The notes under the pieces were generated by a model. The model was not told where the DNA came from. It ran no database searches and saw only the letters and a list, made by a program, of their open reading frames with translations. Below, piece after piece: positions 1 through 8,718 of a stretch of DNA of 64,000 nt. The first letter of the stretch is position 1; each line of letters opens with the position of its first letter. The stretch covers positions 51,660 through 115,659 of the forward strand of contig UQAU01000002.1 in NCBI GenBank assembly GCA_900539035.1. Direction: 5' to 3'. A program made the translations under genes and the position numbers. This DNA comes from an uncultured Collinsella sp. (lineage in GTDB: Bacteria; Actinomycetota; Coriobacteriia; Coriobacteriales; Coriobacteriaceae).

Positions 1-126
1 ATCGAATGCCATATAGATGCCTTGTTGCATTGTAACCGCGCGGCGGGGTTTATCGAGTCTTGATAACGTCTTTACCGTCAACGGACACGAACCGACCACT
101 CATCCGGCCGCGCAGGTCACGATAGA

Positions 127-159
127 AAAAGGAGCCGTTCCCAGGGAACAGCTCCTTTT
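127..159. terminator. Hairpin terminator downstream of glmU
   Basis: A hairpin pairs an A-rich 5' arm ending GGAGC with GCTCCTTTT and has an inner GTTCCC/GGGAAC stem. It lies just past the glmU stop, so it can end that minus-strand transcript, whose RNA has U residues after the stem. The rest of bases 1-174 shows no convincing gene. Confidence 0.7.
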
Positions 160-174
160 GTGCTTGGTAAAACG

Positions 175-1587
175 TTATACCTCGTCGTCCTCGTGCAGAC
201 GGCGGCGATAGTCGGCGGCCCAGCCCTCAATATTTACCTGACGGGCACGACCCAGGCCAAGTGCGTCGGCCGGGACCGGCTCGGTGATGACGGAGCCGGC
301 GGCCACGAGCGCGCCGTCGCCGATCTGGGCGGGCGCGACCATCATGGTGTCGGAACCGATGAAGGCATCCTTGCCGATGACGGTCTTGTGCTTGTGCACG
401 CCATCGTAGTTGCAGGTGATGGAGCCAGCGCCTACGTTGACGCCGGAGCCCATGGTGGTGTCGCCGATGTAGGACAGGTGCGGCACCTTGGAGCCCTCGC
501 CGATCGTGGACTTCTTGATCTCCACGTGCGTGCCGGCCTTGGAGCCGTCGAGCATGTGGGTGCCCGGGCGCAGGTAGGCGCGCGGGCCGCAGTCGACGCC
601 GTTCTCGATGACGGCCTCGATGGCGATGGTCTCATCGATGGTGCAGCCGCTGCCGACGGTGGTGTCGGTGAGGCGGCTGTTGGGGCCGAGCTGGCACTCC
701 TCGCCCACGGTGACGTGGCCGATCAGGTGCGTCTGCGGCCACACGACGGTGTCGCGGCCGATGGTGGCATCGGGGCCGATCCAGGCCTGCGTGGGATCGA
801 TGAACGTGACGCCCTCGGCCATCCAGTGCTCGTTGATGCGGTCGCGCGCGATAGCGGTGAGCTGCGCGAGCTGAATGCGGCTGTTGACGCCCAGGCCGTC
901 GCGGTAGTCATCGCAGTGGAAGATGGAGACCGCCTGGCCGTGACCCTTGAGGATTTCGAGCATGTCGGGCAGGTAGTACTCGGACTGCGCGTTGTCGTTG
1001 CCGATCTCGTTAATGTGGGCGGCGAGCTGCGCGCCGTCAAAGGCGTAGCAGCCGGCGTTGCACTCCAGCAGCGTGGCGGCCTGCTCGGGCGTGCAGTCCT
1101 TCTGCTCGATGATGCGCTCGATCTGGCCGTCGGCGCCCAGCTTGATGCGGCCGTAGCCGAAGGGGTCGGGCGGGGTCATGGTCATGACGGTGCAGGCGAG
1201 CTCGCCGGTAACGACGGTCTGTGCGAACTTGGCGACGGTGTCGGCGGTGATGAGCGGCAGGTCACCGTTGAGCACGACGACCGGGCCTTGCGTGATGCCG
1301 CAGGCCTCGAGCGCGACCTTCACGGCGTGACCGGTGCCCAGGCGCTCGGTCTGCTCGACGCACTCGACCTTGGTGGCGCTGCTGGCGTAGGCGCCGTCGA
1401 TGAGGGCGCGCATCTCGTCGGCGTGGCTGCCGATGACGACCACGACGCGGCTGCAGCCGGCCTTGATGGTAGCGTCGACGATCCACTGGACCATGGGCTT
1501 GCCCAGGATCTTGTGCGAAACCTTGCAGTGGTTCGACTTCATGCGGGTGCCCTCGCCGGCGGCGAGGATAATTGCGATTGCGTCCAT
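175..1587 (-). CDS. glmU: Bifunctional UDP-N-acetylglucosamine pyrophosphorylase / glucosamine-1-phosphate N-acetyltransferase GlmU
   Basis: Cytoplasmic enzyme that acetylates glucosamine-1-phosphate and then uridylylates it to UDP-GlcNAc, the precursor of peptidoglycan. The 470-residue product starts with the nucleotidyltransferase signature LAAGEGTRM and continues into a C-terminal left-handed beta-helix of hexapeptide repeats containing an IGSD...APAQIG segment; this matches the family's usual ~455-470 residues. The ATG at 1587 is preceded by AGGAGAT at good spacing. A longer reading frame to 1797 lacks family similarity upstream of MDAIAIILAAGEGTRM. It is transcribed away from the ECF transporter genes and ends at a hairpin terminator. 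Confidence 0.97.
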   Translation of the reverse strand: MDAIAIILAAGEGTRMKSNHCKVSHKILGKPMVQWIVDATIKAGCSRVVVVIGSHADEMRALIDGAYASSATKVECVEQTERLGTGHAVKVALEACGITQGPVVVLNGDLPLITADTVAKFAQTVVTGELACTVMTMTPPDPFGYGRIKLGADGQIERIIEQKDCTPEQAATLLECNAGCYAFDGAQLAAHINEIGNDNAQSEYYLPDMLEILKGHGQAVSIFHCDDYRDGLGVNSRIQLAQLTAIARDRINEHWMAEGVTFIDPTQAWIGPDATIGRDTVVWPQTHLIGHVTVGEECQLGPNSRLTDTTVGSGCTIDETIAIEAVIENGVDCGPRAYLRPGTHMLDGSKAGTHVEIKKSTIGEGSKVPHLSYIGDTTMGSGVNVGAGSITCNYDGVHKHKTVIGKDAFIGSDTMMVAPAQIGDGALVAAGSVITEPVPADALGLGRARQVNIEGWAADYRRRLHEDDEV

Positions 1588-1780
1588 GTGATCTCCTGTT
1601 ACGTTATAGAGACGTGTGTTTGGAAACGATACACGGCGCAATATGATACCGCAGGCATATGTTGAGCGCGTAACGATTGACGCGTGAGGGCCGATGTCGG
1701 TGCCGCCGGCGTGACGTTTGTACTGCTTGCGTGCGGCGTTGGCGGTGCTGTGGAGCTGTCGTTTGAGCGAGGGGACGGGG

Positions 1781-2674
1781 GTGCCCGTGGACAACATACA
1801 AGAGGAGTTTGGCGGCGAGCCCGTCGCGGCGTTCTCGATGTCGCATCCGGCTGTGCCGGCACTCTATATAGTGCTGACGCTGGGGCTCACCATGTTCTCG
1901 ATGCAGCCGGTGCTGATTGCGCTGTCACTTGCGGGCGGGCTGGCGTATGGATTTGCGACGCGTGGGGCTGCCCGCACGCTGGGCGCACTCCGCTGGCAGT
2001 TGCCGGTGATTTTGATTATCGCGCTGGTCAATCCGCTGTTTAGCGCCTCGGGCTCGACGGAGCTGTTCCGTATTGGCATGCGCGCGGTGTATCTGGAAAG
2101 CATGGTATACGGCCTGTGCATGGGCGGGCTGTTTGTGGCGAGCGTGCTGTGGTTTGAGGCCGCGGCGTCGATGCTCGAATACGACAAGGTGCTCGCGCTG
2201 CTGGGCAATGCCGCACCGGTGATTGCGCTCATGATCTCGATGTGCATGAGGCTTATCCCGCAGTTTTTACGCCGCGGTCGTACGGTGCTGGCGGTGCAGG
2301 ATGCGATTGATGTGCCGGGCCGCGCGCCCACCGATCCCGTGCGATCGCGCCTGCGGGCGTCGAGCGTGTTGATGGGCTGGGACATGGAAGATTCGCTGGA
2401 GCGCGCGGACGCGATGCGCTCGCGCGGGTGGGGTGCCGCGACGCGTCGTACGACGTATGCGCGGTATCGACTGGGGCGCAGTGACGTTGCCGCGCTGGTC
2501 GGGCTCGCGCTGTTTGGTGCTGCCGCGGTGGCGGTGGCGTGGACCGCGACGACGCAGTATTCGTTTTATCCGCAGCTCTCGGTGCCGGCGCCGTGGCCGG
2601 GCTATGTCGTGTACGCTGCCTGGATGGTGCTGCCTTGCGCGTTGCGCGCGATTGATGAGAAGAGGTTTGGCTGA
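1781..2674 (+). CDS. ecfT: Energy-coupling factor transporter transmembrane protein EcfT
   Basis: Membrane scaffold of an ECF vitamin or metal uptake transporter; it couples the ATPases to the substrate-binding S protein. The ~297-residue product has several hydrophobic segments and, after residue ~180, a cytoplasmic stretch with GWDMEDSLERADAMRSRGWG, which is the conserved EcfT coupling-helix motif (A-R-G type). The start is uncertain: GTG 1781 follows GAGGGGA at 6 nt, GTG 1787 is also possible, and ATG 1838 (MSHPAVPALY) has a weaker ribosome site. It overlaps the next gene by one base (TGATG), which implies translational coupling with the ATPase. Confidence 0.9.
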   Translation: MPVDNIQEEFGGEPVAAFSMSHPAVPALYIVLTLGLTMFSMQPVLIALSLAGGLAYGFATRGAARTLGALRWQLPVILIIALVNPLFSASGSTELFRIGMRAVYLESMVYGLCMGGLFVASVLWFEAAASMLEYDKVLALLGNAAPVIALMISMCMRLIPQFLRRGRTVLAVQDAIDVPGRAPTDPVRSRLRASSVLMGWDMEDSLERADAMRSRGWGAATRRTTYARYRLGRSDVAALVGLALFGAAAVAVAWTATTQYSFYPQLSVPAPWPGYVVYAAWMVLPCALRAIDEKRFG

Positions 2675-4317
2675 TGGCTCGGTTTGATAGGAGCTCGGCG
2701 GCGGGTGTGGCATATGGCTCGGCCGCGCCGGCGATTGAGGTGCGAGGCCTTAGTTTTGCCTATCCCGGGGTCAAGGCACCGGTGCTCGAGGGGCTTGATT
2801 GGCGTGTTTCCCAAGGTGCGTTTGCACTGCTTGTTGGCGGTACCGGTTCGGGCAAGTCGACGCTGCTGTCGCTGCTCAAGCCCGAGATCGCTCCAGCGGG
2901 CGAGCGCACTGGCGAACTGCGCGTGCTGGGCGAGAACGTTGCCGACATGAACGTGCGGGCATCGGCAGAGCGCGTGGGTTATGTGTTTCAGGATCCCGAG
3001 AACCAGATTGTGTGCGAGACCGTGTGGCACGAGATGACGTTTGGCCTAGAGAATCTGGGTGTGTCGCGCGACGAGATGCGCCGCCGTGTTGCCGAGACCA
3101 GCTATTTCTTTGGTCTGGAGGACTGGCTTCATCGTGATACCGATACGCTTTCGGGTGGCCGCAAGCAGCTGCTGTCGCTTGCCGCCGTCCTGGCGCTGCG
3201 CCCGCGCGTGCTGCTGCTCGACGAGCCCACGTCTCAGCTCGATCCCGTTGCTGAGAAGAATTTTCTGCACGCGCTGTTTCGTGTGAATCGCGAGCTGGGC
3301 TGCACGGTTGTTGTGGCGACGCATCAGCCGCGCCCAATGCTCGAATACGCGACGTGTGCGTACCGGATTGAGGACGGTCGCGTGCGCGAGGTGGCGGATA
3401 TGGCTTCTTTGGGACGCCGAGAATCGCTGTTTTCCGATGACATGTTGGGGTGGGGTGCCATCCGATGTGCAAATAAAGGAGTATTCAGCAGGCGTGAGGA
3501 CAATTTGGGCTCTCCAGAGCCGCCCGGGGACGTATCGAGCGCGAAAAAAAGTTCAGAATTGGACAAATCGTCAGAATTTGTGGCGCAAACGTCGCTCGAA
3601 AACGGCTCGGAAGCTTTCCCGCGCACGGATGGAAGCAGAATACTCCAAAAAATGCACGGCGGGTCGGCTACCACCTTGTCGGAAGGCTGGTTTCGCTACA
3701 ATCGCGCGGGCGGTTGGGTGCTGCGTGGGCTCGACGTGGCGTTTTCGGCCGGTGCGGTGCATGCGACCGTGGGCGGCAACGGATGCGGTAAGTCGACGAT
3801 GCTTTCAGTGCTGGCGAAGACCGCCAAGCTGCAGCGCGGCCGCATGGTGCGCGGAGCGGCCTCGGCGGCGCTGCTGCCTCAGAATCCCAAAGCATTGCTG
3901 GTTGCCGAGACGGTTCGCGATGAGCTGATGGAATGGGCCTCGACCTGCGGATATGACGAGAACTTGGCGCGGGAGCGTGCGGTGCAACTTGGACTGGACG
4001 GCCTGGAGACGCGCCACCCCTACGACCTCTCGGGCGGACAGCGCCAGCTGCTCGCACTGGCAAAGCTGCTGCTGATCGGCCCCGAGCTGCTGCTGCTTGA
4101 CGAGCCCACGAAGGGCTTGGACCTGGAGAGCCGCCGCATCATCGCCCGCGCCCTGCGTGACCATGCGAAGGCTGGCGGCACCGTCATCATGGCCACGCAC
4201 GATCTGGATTTTGCCGAGCAGGTAGCCGACGACGTCGCCATGATGTTTGACGGCGAGATTGCCTGCATGGAGCCCCCGGCCGACTTCTTTGCCGACAACG
4301 TGTTCTATAGGGCGTGA
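2674..4317 (+). CDS. Fused energy-coupling factor ATPase (EcfA1-EcfA2 in one chain)
   Basis: Drives the ECF transporter by ATP hydrolysis. The 547-residue chain contains two complete ABC domains. The first has Walker A GGTGSGKST near residue 55, signature LSGGRKQ near 159 and Walker B LLLDEP near 179. The second has GGNGCGKST near 367, LSGGQRQ near 453 and another LLLDEP. Fused YkoD-like ATPases are known, so the fusion itself is not new. The interdomain linker (about residues 265-328) is polar, rich in Ser, Glu and Lys, and is encoded by a palindromic repeat (3467-3657), described separately. It sits between ecfT and the S component in one operon. Confidence 0.95.
   Translation: MARFDRSSAAGVAYGSAAPAIEVRGLSFAYPGVKAPVLEGLDWRVSQGAFALLVGGTGSGKSTLLSLLKPEIAPAGERTGELRVLGENVADMNVRASAERVGYVFQDPENQIVCETVWHEMTFGLENLGVSRDEMRRRVAETSYFFGLEDWLHRDTDTLSGGRKQLLSLAAVLALRPRVLLLDEPTSQLDPVAEKNFLHALFRVNRELGCTVVVATHQPRPMLEYATCAYRIEDGRVREVADMASLGRRESLFSDDMLGWGAIRCANKGVFSRREDNLGSPEPPGDVSSAKKSSELDKSSEFVAQTSLENGSEAFPRTDGSRILQKMHGGSATTLSEGWFRYNRAGGWVLRGLDVAFSAGAVHATVGGNGCGKSTMLSVLAKTAKLQRGRMVRGAASAALLPQNPKALLVAETVRDELMEWASTCGYDENLARERAVQLGLDGLETRHPYDLSGGQRQLLALAKLLLIGPELLLLDEPTKGLDLESRRIIARALRDHAKAGGTVIMATHDLDFAEQVADDVAMMFDGEIACMEPPADFFADNVFYRA
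3467..3657. repeat. MITE-like palindromic repeat inside the ECF ATPase gene
   Basis: The ends are imperfect inverted repeats: GTGCA-n6-GGAGTATTC at 3467-3486 and GAATACTCC-n6-TGCAC at 3638-3657. The interior has lower GC than the gene around it and contains TTGGACAAATC-n11-TGGCGCAA near 3557-3586, the same spaced pair of words found in the intergenic DNA at 48365-48394. The 191-bp element is read through in-frame and encodes the linker between the two ABC domains. Confidence 0.6.
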
Positions 4318-4321
4318 TGGG

Positions 4322-5035
4322 ATGACGGACTGTCGTTTCTCGCGCTTGCTTGCAAAACTGGAAATCCCGCTGCTGCTGGCGGTGCCAGCCGTGATGGCTG
4401 CGGCGTTGCTGTCGGGTGTTGAGCAGGCAGCGTTGGCCATGCTGGTTGTGGTGGCGCTGGTGCTCGCGCTGTTCTTTGCGGGTTACGAGGCATCTCGTCC
4501 GGGTTTGCGCCAGATTATGCCCACGTTGGTGCTGGCGGCGCTGGCGGCGGCGGGGCGCATCCTGTTTGGGCCCATTCCCGACTTTAAACCGGTGAGTGCC
4601 ATCGCCATTATCGCGGGGGCGACGTTGGGTCGACGCAACGGCTTCATGGTCGGTGCGCTGGCAGCGCTGACCAGCAATTTCTTTTTTGGACAGGGCATGT
4701 GGACGCCATGGCAGATGTATGCCTGGGGTCTGGTTGGCTATGTTGGCGGCGCGCTGGCGCATGCGGGCGCGTTCGACCGCGCCGACGGCACCGCGCGATT
4801 GCCGGCGCTACTGGCGTACGGCTTTGCGTCGGGCTTGCTCTATGGCGTCGTGATCAACGCGTATGACATCATTGGTTTTGTGCAGCCGCTCACGTGGGCG
4901 GGAGCCGTGGCGCGTCTTGCCACGGCAGTGCCGTTCGATATCACACACGGCCTCGCGACCTGCGTGTTCTTGGCCGCCTTGTACAAGCCCTGGTGCCGTC
5001 GCATTAACCGTGTCGTCGTGAAATACGGGCTGTAG
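4322..5035 (+). CDS. ECF transporter S component (substrate unresolved)
   Basis: Integral membrane substrate-binding subunit of the ECF transporter encoded with ecfT and the fused ATPase. The 237-residue product is almost entirely hydrophobic, with about six predicted membrane segments and a conserved-looking block running from FGPIPDFKPVSAI through GRRNGF and SNFFFGQG to WTPWQM. That block is typical of the vitamin-type S components that I associate with cobalamin-related uptake, but the substrate cannot be fixed from sequence alone. The chosen ATG (4322) lies 5 bases after the ATPase stop; a longer frame from 4247 would overlap the ATPase gene deeply. Confidence 0.88.
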   Translation: MTDCRFSRLLAKLEIPLLLAVPAVMAAALLSGVEQAALAMLVVVALVLALFFAGYEASRPGLRQIMPTLVLAALAAAGRILFGPIPDFKPVSAIAIIAGATLGRRNGFMVGALAALTSNFFFGQGMWTPWQMYAWGLVGYVGGALAHAGAFDRADGTARLPALLAYGFASGLLYGVVINAYDIIGFVQPLTWAGAVARLATAVPFDITHGLATCVFLAALYKPWCRRINRVVVKYGL

Positions 5036-5059
5036 GGCATTTTGCGTTCCCTCACGAAC

Positions 5060-5122
5060 TTGCGGTGGAATAGTTCTTGTTTTTGGCTATTTGCTACCCA
5101 AACGGGAACTATTCCACCGCAA
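5060..5122. repeat. 17-bp perfect inverted repeat between ecfS and exoA
   Basis: TTGCGGTGGAATAGTTC (5060-5076) is matched exactly by its reverse complement at 5106-5122, around a 29-base loop. It lies between convergent genes, so it may act as a bidirectional terminator, though it lacks a clear T-run next to the stem. It may also be a member of the dispersed palindromic repeats of this genome. Confidence 0.7.
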
Positions 5123-5184
5123 CTTATAGGGGGGAGAGGGGTCACATGATCTGTTTTTCTCTGTCCCCCAGGAATTACTTGGGG

Positions 5185-6003
5185 CTAGAGCTCTAGCGTG
5201 AGGGTGACGGGGCAGTGGTCGCTGCCGAAGATGTCGCCGCGGATGCCGGTGTCGCGTACGTTGTCGGCGATTGCGTCGCTTACCAGGAAGTAGTCGATGC
5301 GCCAGCCGGCGTTGTTCTTGCGGGCATTAAAGCGGTAGCTCCACCAGCTGTAGACGCCCTCGACGTCCGGATTTGCCGCGCGCCAGGTATCGGTAAAGCC
5401 GGCGTCGAGCAGCTCGGTAAACTTGCCGCGTTCTTCGTCCGAAAAGCCGGCGTTGCCGCGGTTGGACTTGGGGTTCTTAAGGTCGATCTCCTCGTGCGCC
5501 ACGTTAAAGTCGCCGCAGGTCACGACGGGTTTGCCGCTCTCGCGCTCAAGCGCGCTCAAAAAGCCGCGATAGGCATCATCCCAGGCCATGCGCACGTCGA
5601 TGCGGGCGAGTTCGTTTTGCGCGTTGGGAGTGTAGACATCCACAAACCAGAACTTGTCGAACTCCAACGCGCAGACGCGGCCCTCGGTTGCGGCTTGGGC
5701 GACGAGCTCGGCCGCCTTGCCCTCGCCGGCGTAGGGTAACAGCGCGTCGGCGTGCAGCACGCGCAGCGGTTCCTGGCGGCTAAAGACCGCAGTGCCCGAA
5801 TAGCCTTTACGCTCGGCGTAGCTCCAGGTTTGGCGATAGCCGGGCAGGTTAATATCAACCTGGCCTTCTTGCAACTTGGTCTCTTGCAACGCCAGGATAT
5901 CGACGTCGAGTTCTTGCGCGATCTGGATAAAGCTCGGGTCCTTTTTGAGCACGGCGCGCAGGCCGTTGACGTTCCACGAGGCGAAAGTGTAAGTCTGAGG
6001 CAT
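5185..6003 (-). CDS. xth: Exodeoxyribonuclease III
   Basis: AP endonuclease and 3'-5' exonuclease of base-excision repair, in the endonuclease/exonuclease/phosphatase fold. The 272-residue product starts MPQTYTFASWNVNGLRA and shows the family metal and active-site words: WNVNGLR, LQETK, the GDFNVAH block and a C-terminal GSDHCPVTL. Length and order match XthA/ExoA enzymes. The ATG is preceded (minus strand) by AAAGGACACC, a reasonable ribosome site. It converges on the ECF operon and diverges from the sirtuin gene. Confidence 0.96.
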   Translation of the reverse strand: MPQTYTFASWNVNGLRAVLKKDPSFIQIAQELDVDILALQETKLQEGQVDINLPGYRQTWSYAERKGYSGTAVFSRQEPLRVLHADALLPYAGEGKAAELVAQAATEGRVCALEFDKFWFVDVYTPNAQNELARIDVRMAWDDAYRGFLSALERESGKPVVTCGDFNVAHEEIDLKNPKSNRGNAGFSDEERGKFTELLDAGFTDTWRAANPDVEGVYSWWSYRFNARKNNAGWRIDYFLVSDAIADNVRDTGIRGDIFGSDHCPVTLTLEL

Positions 6004-6139
6004 GGTGTCCTTTCGACGGGGTTGGCAGGCTTAAGATTAGCGCAACAGGGGCGGTGGTGGGCACCGCGCGTGCTGACCCAAAGGCCGCATGCTGGGACAT
6101 CGCCCGACGCTGCCCGACCAACAAGGACGGAGGACTCAT

Positions 6140-6892
6140 ATGACGCAGGCGATAACGGACTCCAAACAGGCCTCCGCCGCGCTGGCGGAGCTGTTCGGCA
6201 CCCACAAGCGCGTGGTCTTCTTTGGCGGCGCGGGCGTTTCTACGGCGAGTGGCATCCCCGATTTCCGCAGCGTGGACGGCCTGTATCACCAACAGTTTGT
6301 CTACCCGCCCGAGACCATGCTCTCGCATAGCTTTTACGCGGTGCACCCGGCCGAGTTCTTCGACTTCTACCGCACCAAGATGATCGCGCTTGGCGCCAAG
6401 CCCAACCGCTGCCACACCAAGCTGGCCGAGCTGGAGCGCGCCGGCAAGCTAAATGCCGTGGTGACGCAAAATATCGACGGCCTGCATCAGATGGCCGGCT
6501 CGCAGCGCGTGTTCGAGCTGCACGGATCGGTCCATCGCAACATTTGCCAGTCGTGCGGCGCGGTCTATAGCGCCGAGTGGATTTGCTCGCGCGAGCACGA
6601 GGACGCCGCGGGCGTGCCCGTGTGTCCTGCGTGCGGCGGCCGCATCAAGCCCGACGTAGTGCTCTACGAGGAGCCGCTCGACGAGCATGTGCTGACCGGC
6701 GCCGTTGCCGCCATTGCCGCGGCCGATGCCCTCATTGTGGGCGGGACCTCGCTCGTGGTGTATCCGGCGGCGGGCCTTACGCGTTACTTTACCGGCGATA
6801 CGCTGGCCATTTGCAATCTTGCTCCCACCGATCAGGATGCAAATGCCGACCTGCTGATTTCTTGCGACATCGCGGCCGCGTTTGCGTTCTAG
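6140..6892 (+). CDS. cobB: NAD-dependent protein deacylase, sirtuin (Sir2/CobB family)
   Basis: Removes acyl groups from lysines using NAD. The 250-residue product has the Rossmann-fold signature GAGVSTASGIPDFRS, the catalytic TQNIDGLHQ with HGS following, and a zinc ribbon with CQSCG and CPACG, then GGTSLVVYPA. It is close to the usual bacterial length. The ATG at 6140 follows GGAGGACTCAT; the in-frame ATG at 6089 has no such site. The gene stands between divergent exonuclease III and the folate gene downstream, 95 bases apart. Confidence 0.95.
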   Translation: MTQAITDSKQASAALAELFGTHKRVVFFGGAGVSTASGIPDFRSVDGLYHQQFVYPPETMLSHSFYAVHPAEFFDFYRTKMIALGAKPNRCHTKLAELERAGKLNAVVTQNIDGLHQMAGSQRVFELHGSVHRNICQSCGAVYSAEWICSREHEDAAGVPVCPACGGRIKPDVVLYEEPLDEHVLTGAVAAIAAADALIVGGTSLVVYPAAGLTRYFTGDTLAICNLAPTDQDANADLLISCDIAAAFAF

Positions 6893-6987
6893 CCCGCGCG
6901 CGCGGATACAATAGAAAGACTGAGTGCAAAGCGACCCCGCCGCCAGCTCCCCAAGCTCGGCGGCGTGGGCATTTTAGGAGGATGTTC

Positions 6988-8718
6988 ATGGCGAACGACA
7001 GCAAGACATGGCGGTGCGGAAAGTACGAGCTCAGCTTTGACCGTCCGCGCATCATGGGCGTCCTCAACGTGACGCCCGATTCGTTTAGCGATGGCGGGGA
7101 GCACTTCGACCCGGATGCCGCCATCGAGTACGGCCTGGCGATGCTCGACGCCGGCGCCGACATCATCGACGTGGGCGGCGAGTCCACGCGCCCCGGCTTT
7201 ACCCCGGTCAACCCCGACGAGGAGGCTCGCCGCGTGCTGCCCGTGGTGCGCGCGCTGGCCAAGGAGGGCGCCATCGTCTCGATCGACACGCGTCATGTGG
7301 CGGTTGCCAAGGCGGCCGTGCGCTGCGGCGCCTCGATCGTCAACGACGTGACCGGCTTCACCGATCCCAAGATGGTCGAGTTTGTTAAGACGAGCACCTG
7401 CGGCATCATCGTGATGCATGCCGGCGAGGTCGCCGCGCCCACCCGCACGCACGCAACGGTGCAGCTCGATACCTCGGCAGCGGCGTTTGTTGCCGAGAAG
7501 GCGCGCGAGGCGGCTGCCGAGGCCGCGCGTGAGGCCGAGAAGCCGGCTCGCCGCCGTCGCGGCAAGTTGCTGGGTGAGCCTAAGTCGGAGGCCAAGCTTC
7601 CGGGCGGCGTGGTGCAGCCCTCGTTGCCGTTTGGCGAACCGGAGCCCACGTCCGAGCCTGCAAGCGAGCAGGAGACGCCCGCCGCCGAGCAGACTGCTGC
7701 CGCCGAGACCGTCGCGCCCGCGCCCGCAGCCACCGAGGCCGCATCGGAGTCCAATGACCGTCTGGCCGCCATGATGCGCCGCAGCGCCCGCCGCGAGGAA
7801 GCCTACGTGCCCACCTCGCAGCTCCGCCGCTTCACCCTGCCCGATTCGGCGCCAATCATGCGCCGCGTCATGGGCTTTCTGTCTGACCAGGCCCGCACAC
7901 TCATCCATGCCGGCGTGTCGCGCGACCGCATCTGCATCGATCCTGGACCGGGCTTTGGTAAGTCGGCTAACGAGGACATCGTCATCCAGCGCGAGACTGC
8001 CAAGATGGCGTCACTGGGCTATCCGCTCATGTGCGCCGTGTCGCGCAAGCGCTTTGTGGGCGCCGTCTCGGGCGTGACCGAGGCCGCCGAGCGCGATGCC
8101 GCTACGTTTGGCGTGTGCCTGGGCGCCATCCAGGCCGGTGCCAACATCGTGCGCGTGCACGACGCCGCGGGTTTTGCGCAGTTCCTGAACGGCTACTGGG
8201 CGGTTGCCAAGCCGCAGCCGCGCCGCGCGTTTGTGGCCGTGGGCTCCAACCTGGGGCATCGCTGCGACAACATTCGCGCCGCACGCGAGATGATCGCCGA
8301 GATTCCACTCACCTGCGTGTCCAACTCCTCCAAGATCTACGAGAGCGAGCCTGCCTACGAGACGCGCCAGGACGCGTTTGCCAACGCCGTCATCGAGATC
8401 AAGACCGAGCTGGCGCCGTTGGTGCTGCTCGACGAGCTTATGAAGATCGAGGCTGAGCTGGGGCGCGACCGCTCCAAAAAGGCCAAGGCCAACGGCCCGC
8501 GCACCATCGACCTGGACCTGCTATGGATGGACGGCGAGACCCACGGCGGCAAAAAGCTGCGCCTGCCGCATCCGCTGATCGGCGAGCGCGATTTTGTGCT
8601 GGTGCCGCTCGAGGACTTGATGCACGATCCGGCGCGGTTCTTCCGCTACAACGGCGTCGAGGTTAAGGAGCCCGAGGACCGCGTGGGCCATATCGTGGGC
8701 GAATTGGGGCGTATGTAG
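6988..8718 (+). CDS. folP-folK: Fused dihydropteroate synthase / 6-hydroxymethyl-dihydropterin pyrophosphokinase (FolP-FolK)
   Basis: Catalyses two steps of folate synthesis. Residues ~20-410 are a DHPS barrel: GVLNVTPDSFSDGG near 24-37, DVGGESTRPG, the DPGPGFGKS block near 318-326 and SRKRF. Residues ~412-560 are HPPK: VAVGSNLGHR, then the GPRTIDLDLL signature and LPHPL. An unusual insertion of about 140 residues (~145-288), rich in Ala, Glu, Pro and Arg, splits the DHPS barrel after the M143-H144 strand. Start ATG 6988 lies 6 bases after AGGAGG; ATG 6982 is too close to that site. The reverse domain order (FolK before FolP) is common elsewhere. Confidence 0.94.
   Translation: MANDSKTWRCGKYELSFDRPRIMGVLNVTPDSFSDGGEHFDPDAAIEYGLAMLDAGADIIDVGGESTRPGFTPVNPDEEARRVLPVVRALAKEGAIVSIDTRHVAVAKAAVRCGASIVNDVTGFTDPKMVEFVKTSTCGIIVMHAGEVAAPTRTHATVQLDTSAAAFVAEKAREAAAEAAREAEKPARRRRGKLLGEPKSEAKLPGGVVQPSLPFGEPEPTSEPASEQETPAAEQTAAAETVAPAPAATEAASESNDRLAAMMRRSARREEAYVPTSQLRRFTLPDSAPIMRRVMGFLSDQARTLIHAGVSRDRICIDPGPGFGKSANEDIVIQRETAKMASLGYPLMCAVSRKRFVGAVSGVTEAAERDAATFGVCLGAIQAGANIVRVHDAAGFAQFLNGYWAVAKPQPRRAFVAVGSNLGHRCDNIRAAREMIAEIPLTCVSNSSKIYESEPAYETRQDAFANAVIEIKTELAPLVLLDELMKIEAELGRDRSKKAKANGPRTIDLDLLWMDGETHGGKKLRLPHPLIGERDFVLVPLEDLMHDPARFFRYNGVEVKEPEDRVGHIVGELGRM

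Noticed and set aside
160..1665. A 501-residue open frame on the plus strand across glmU
   Set aside because: Antisense shadow of a high-GC gene: repetitive Ala/Asp/Gly composition, no family, and glmU on the other strand is unambiguous.
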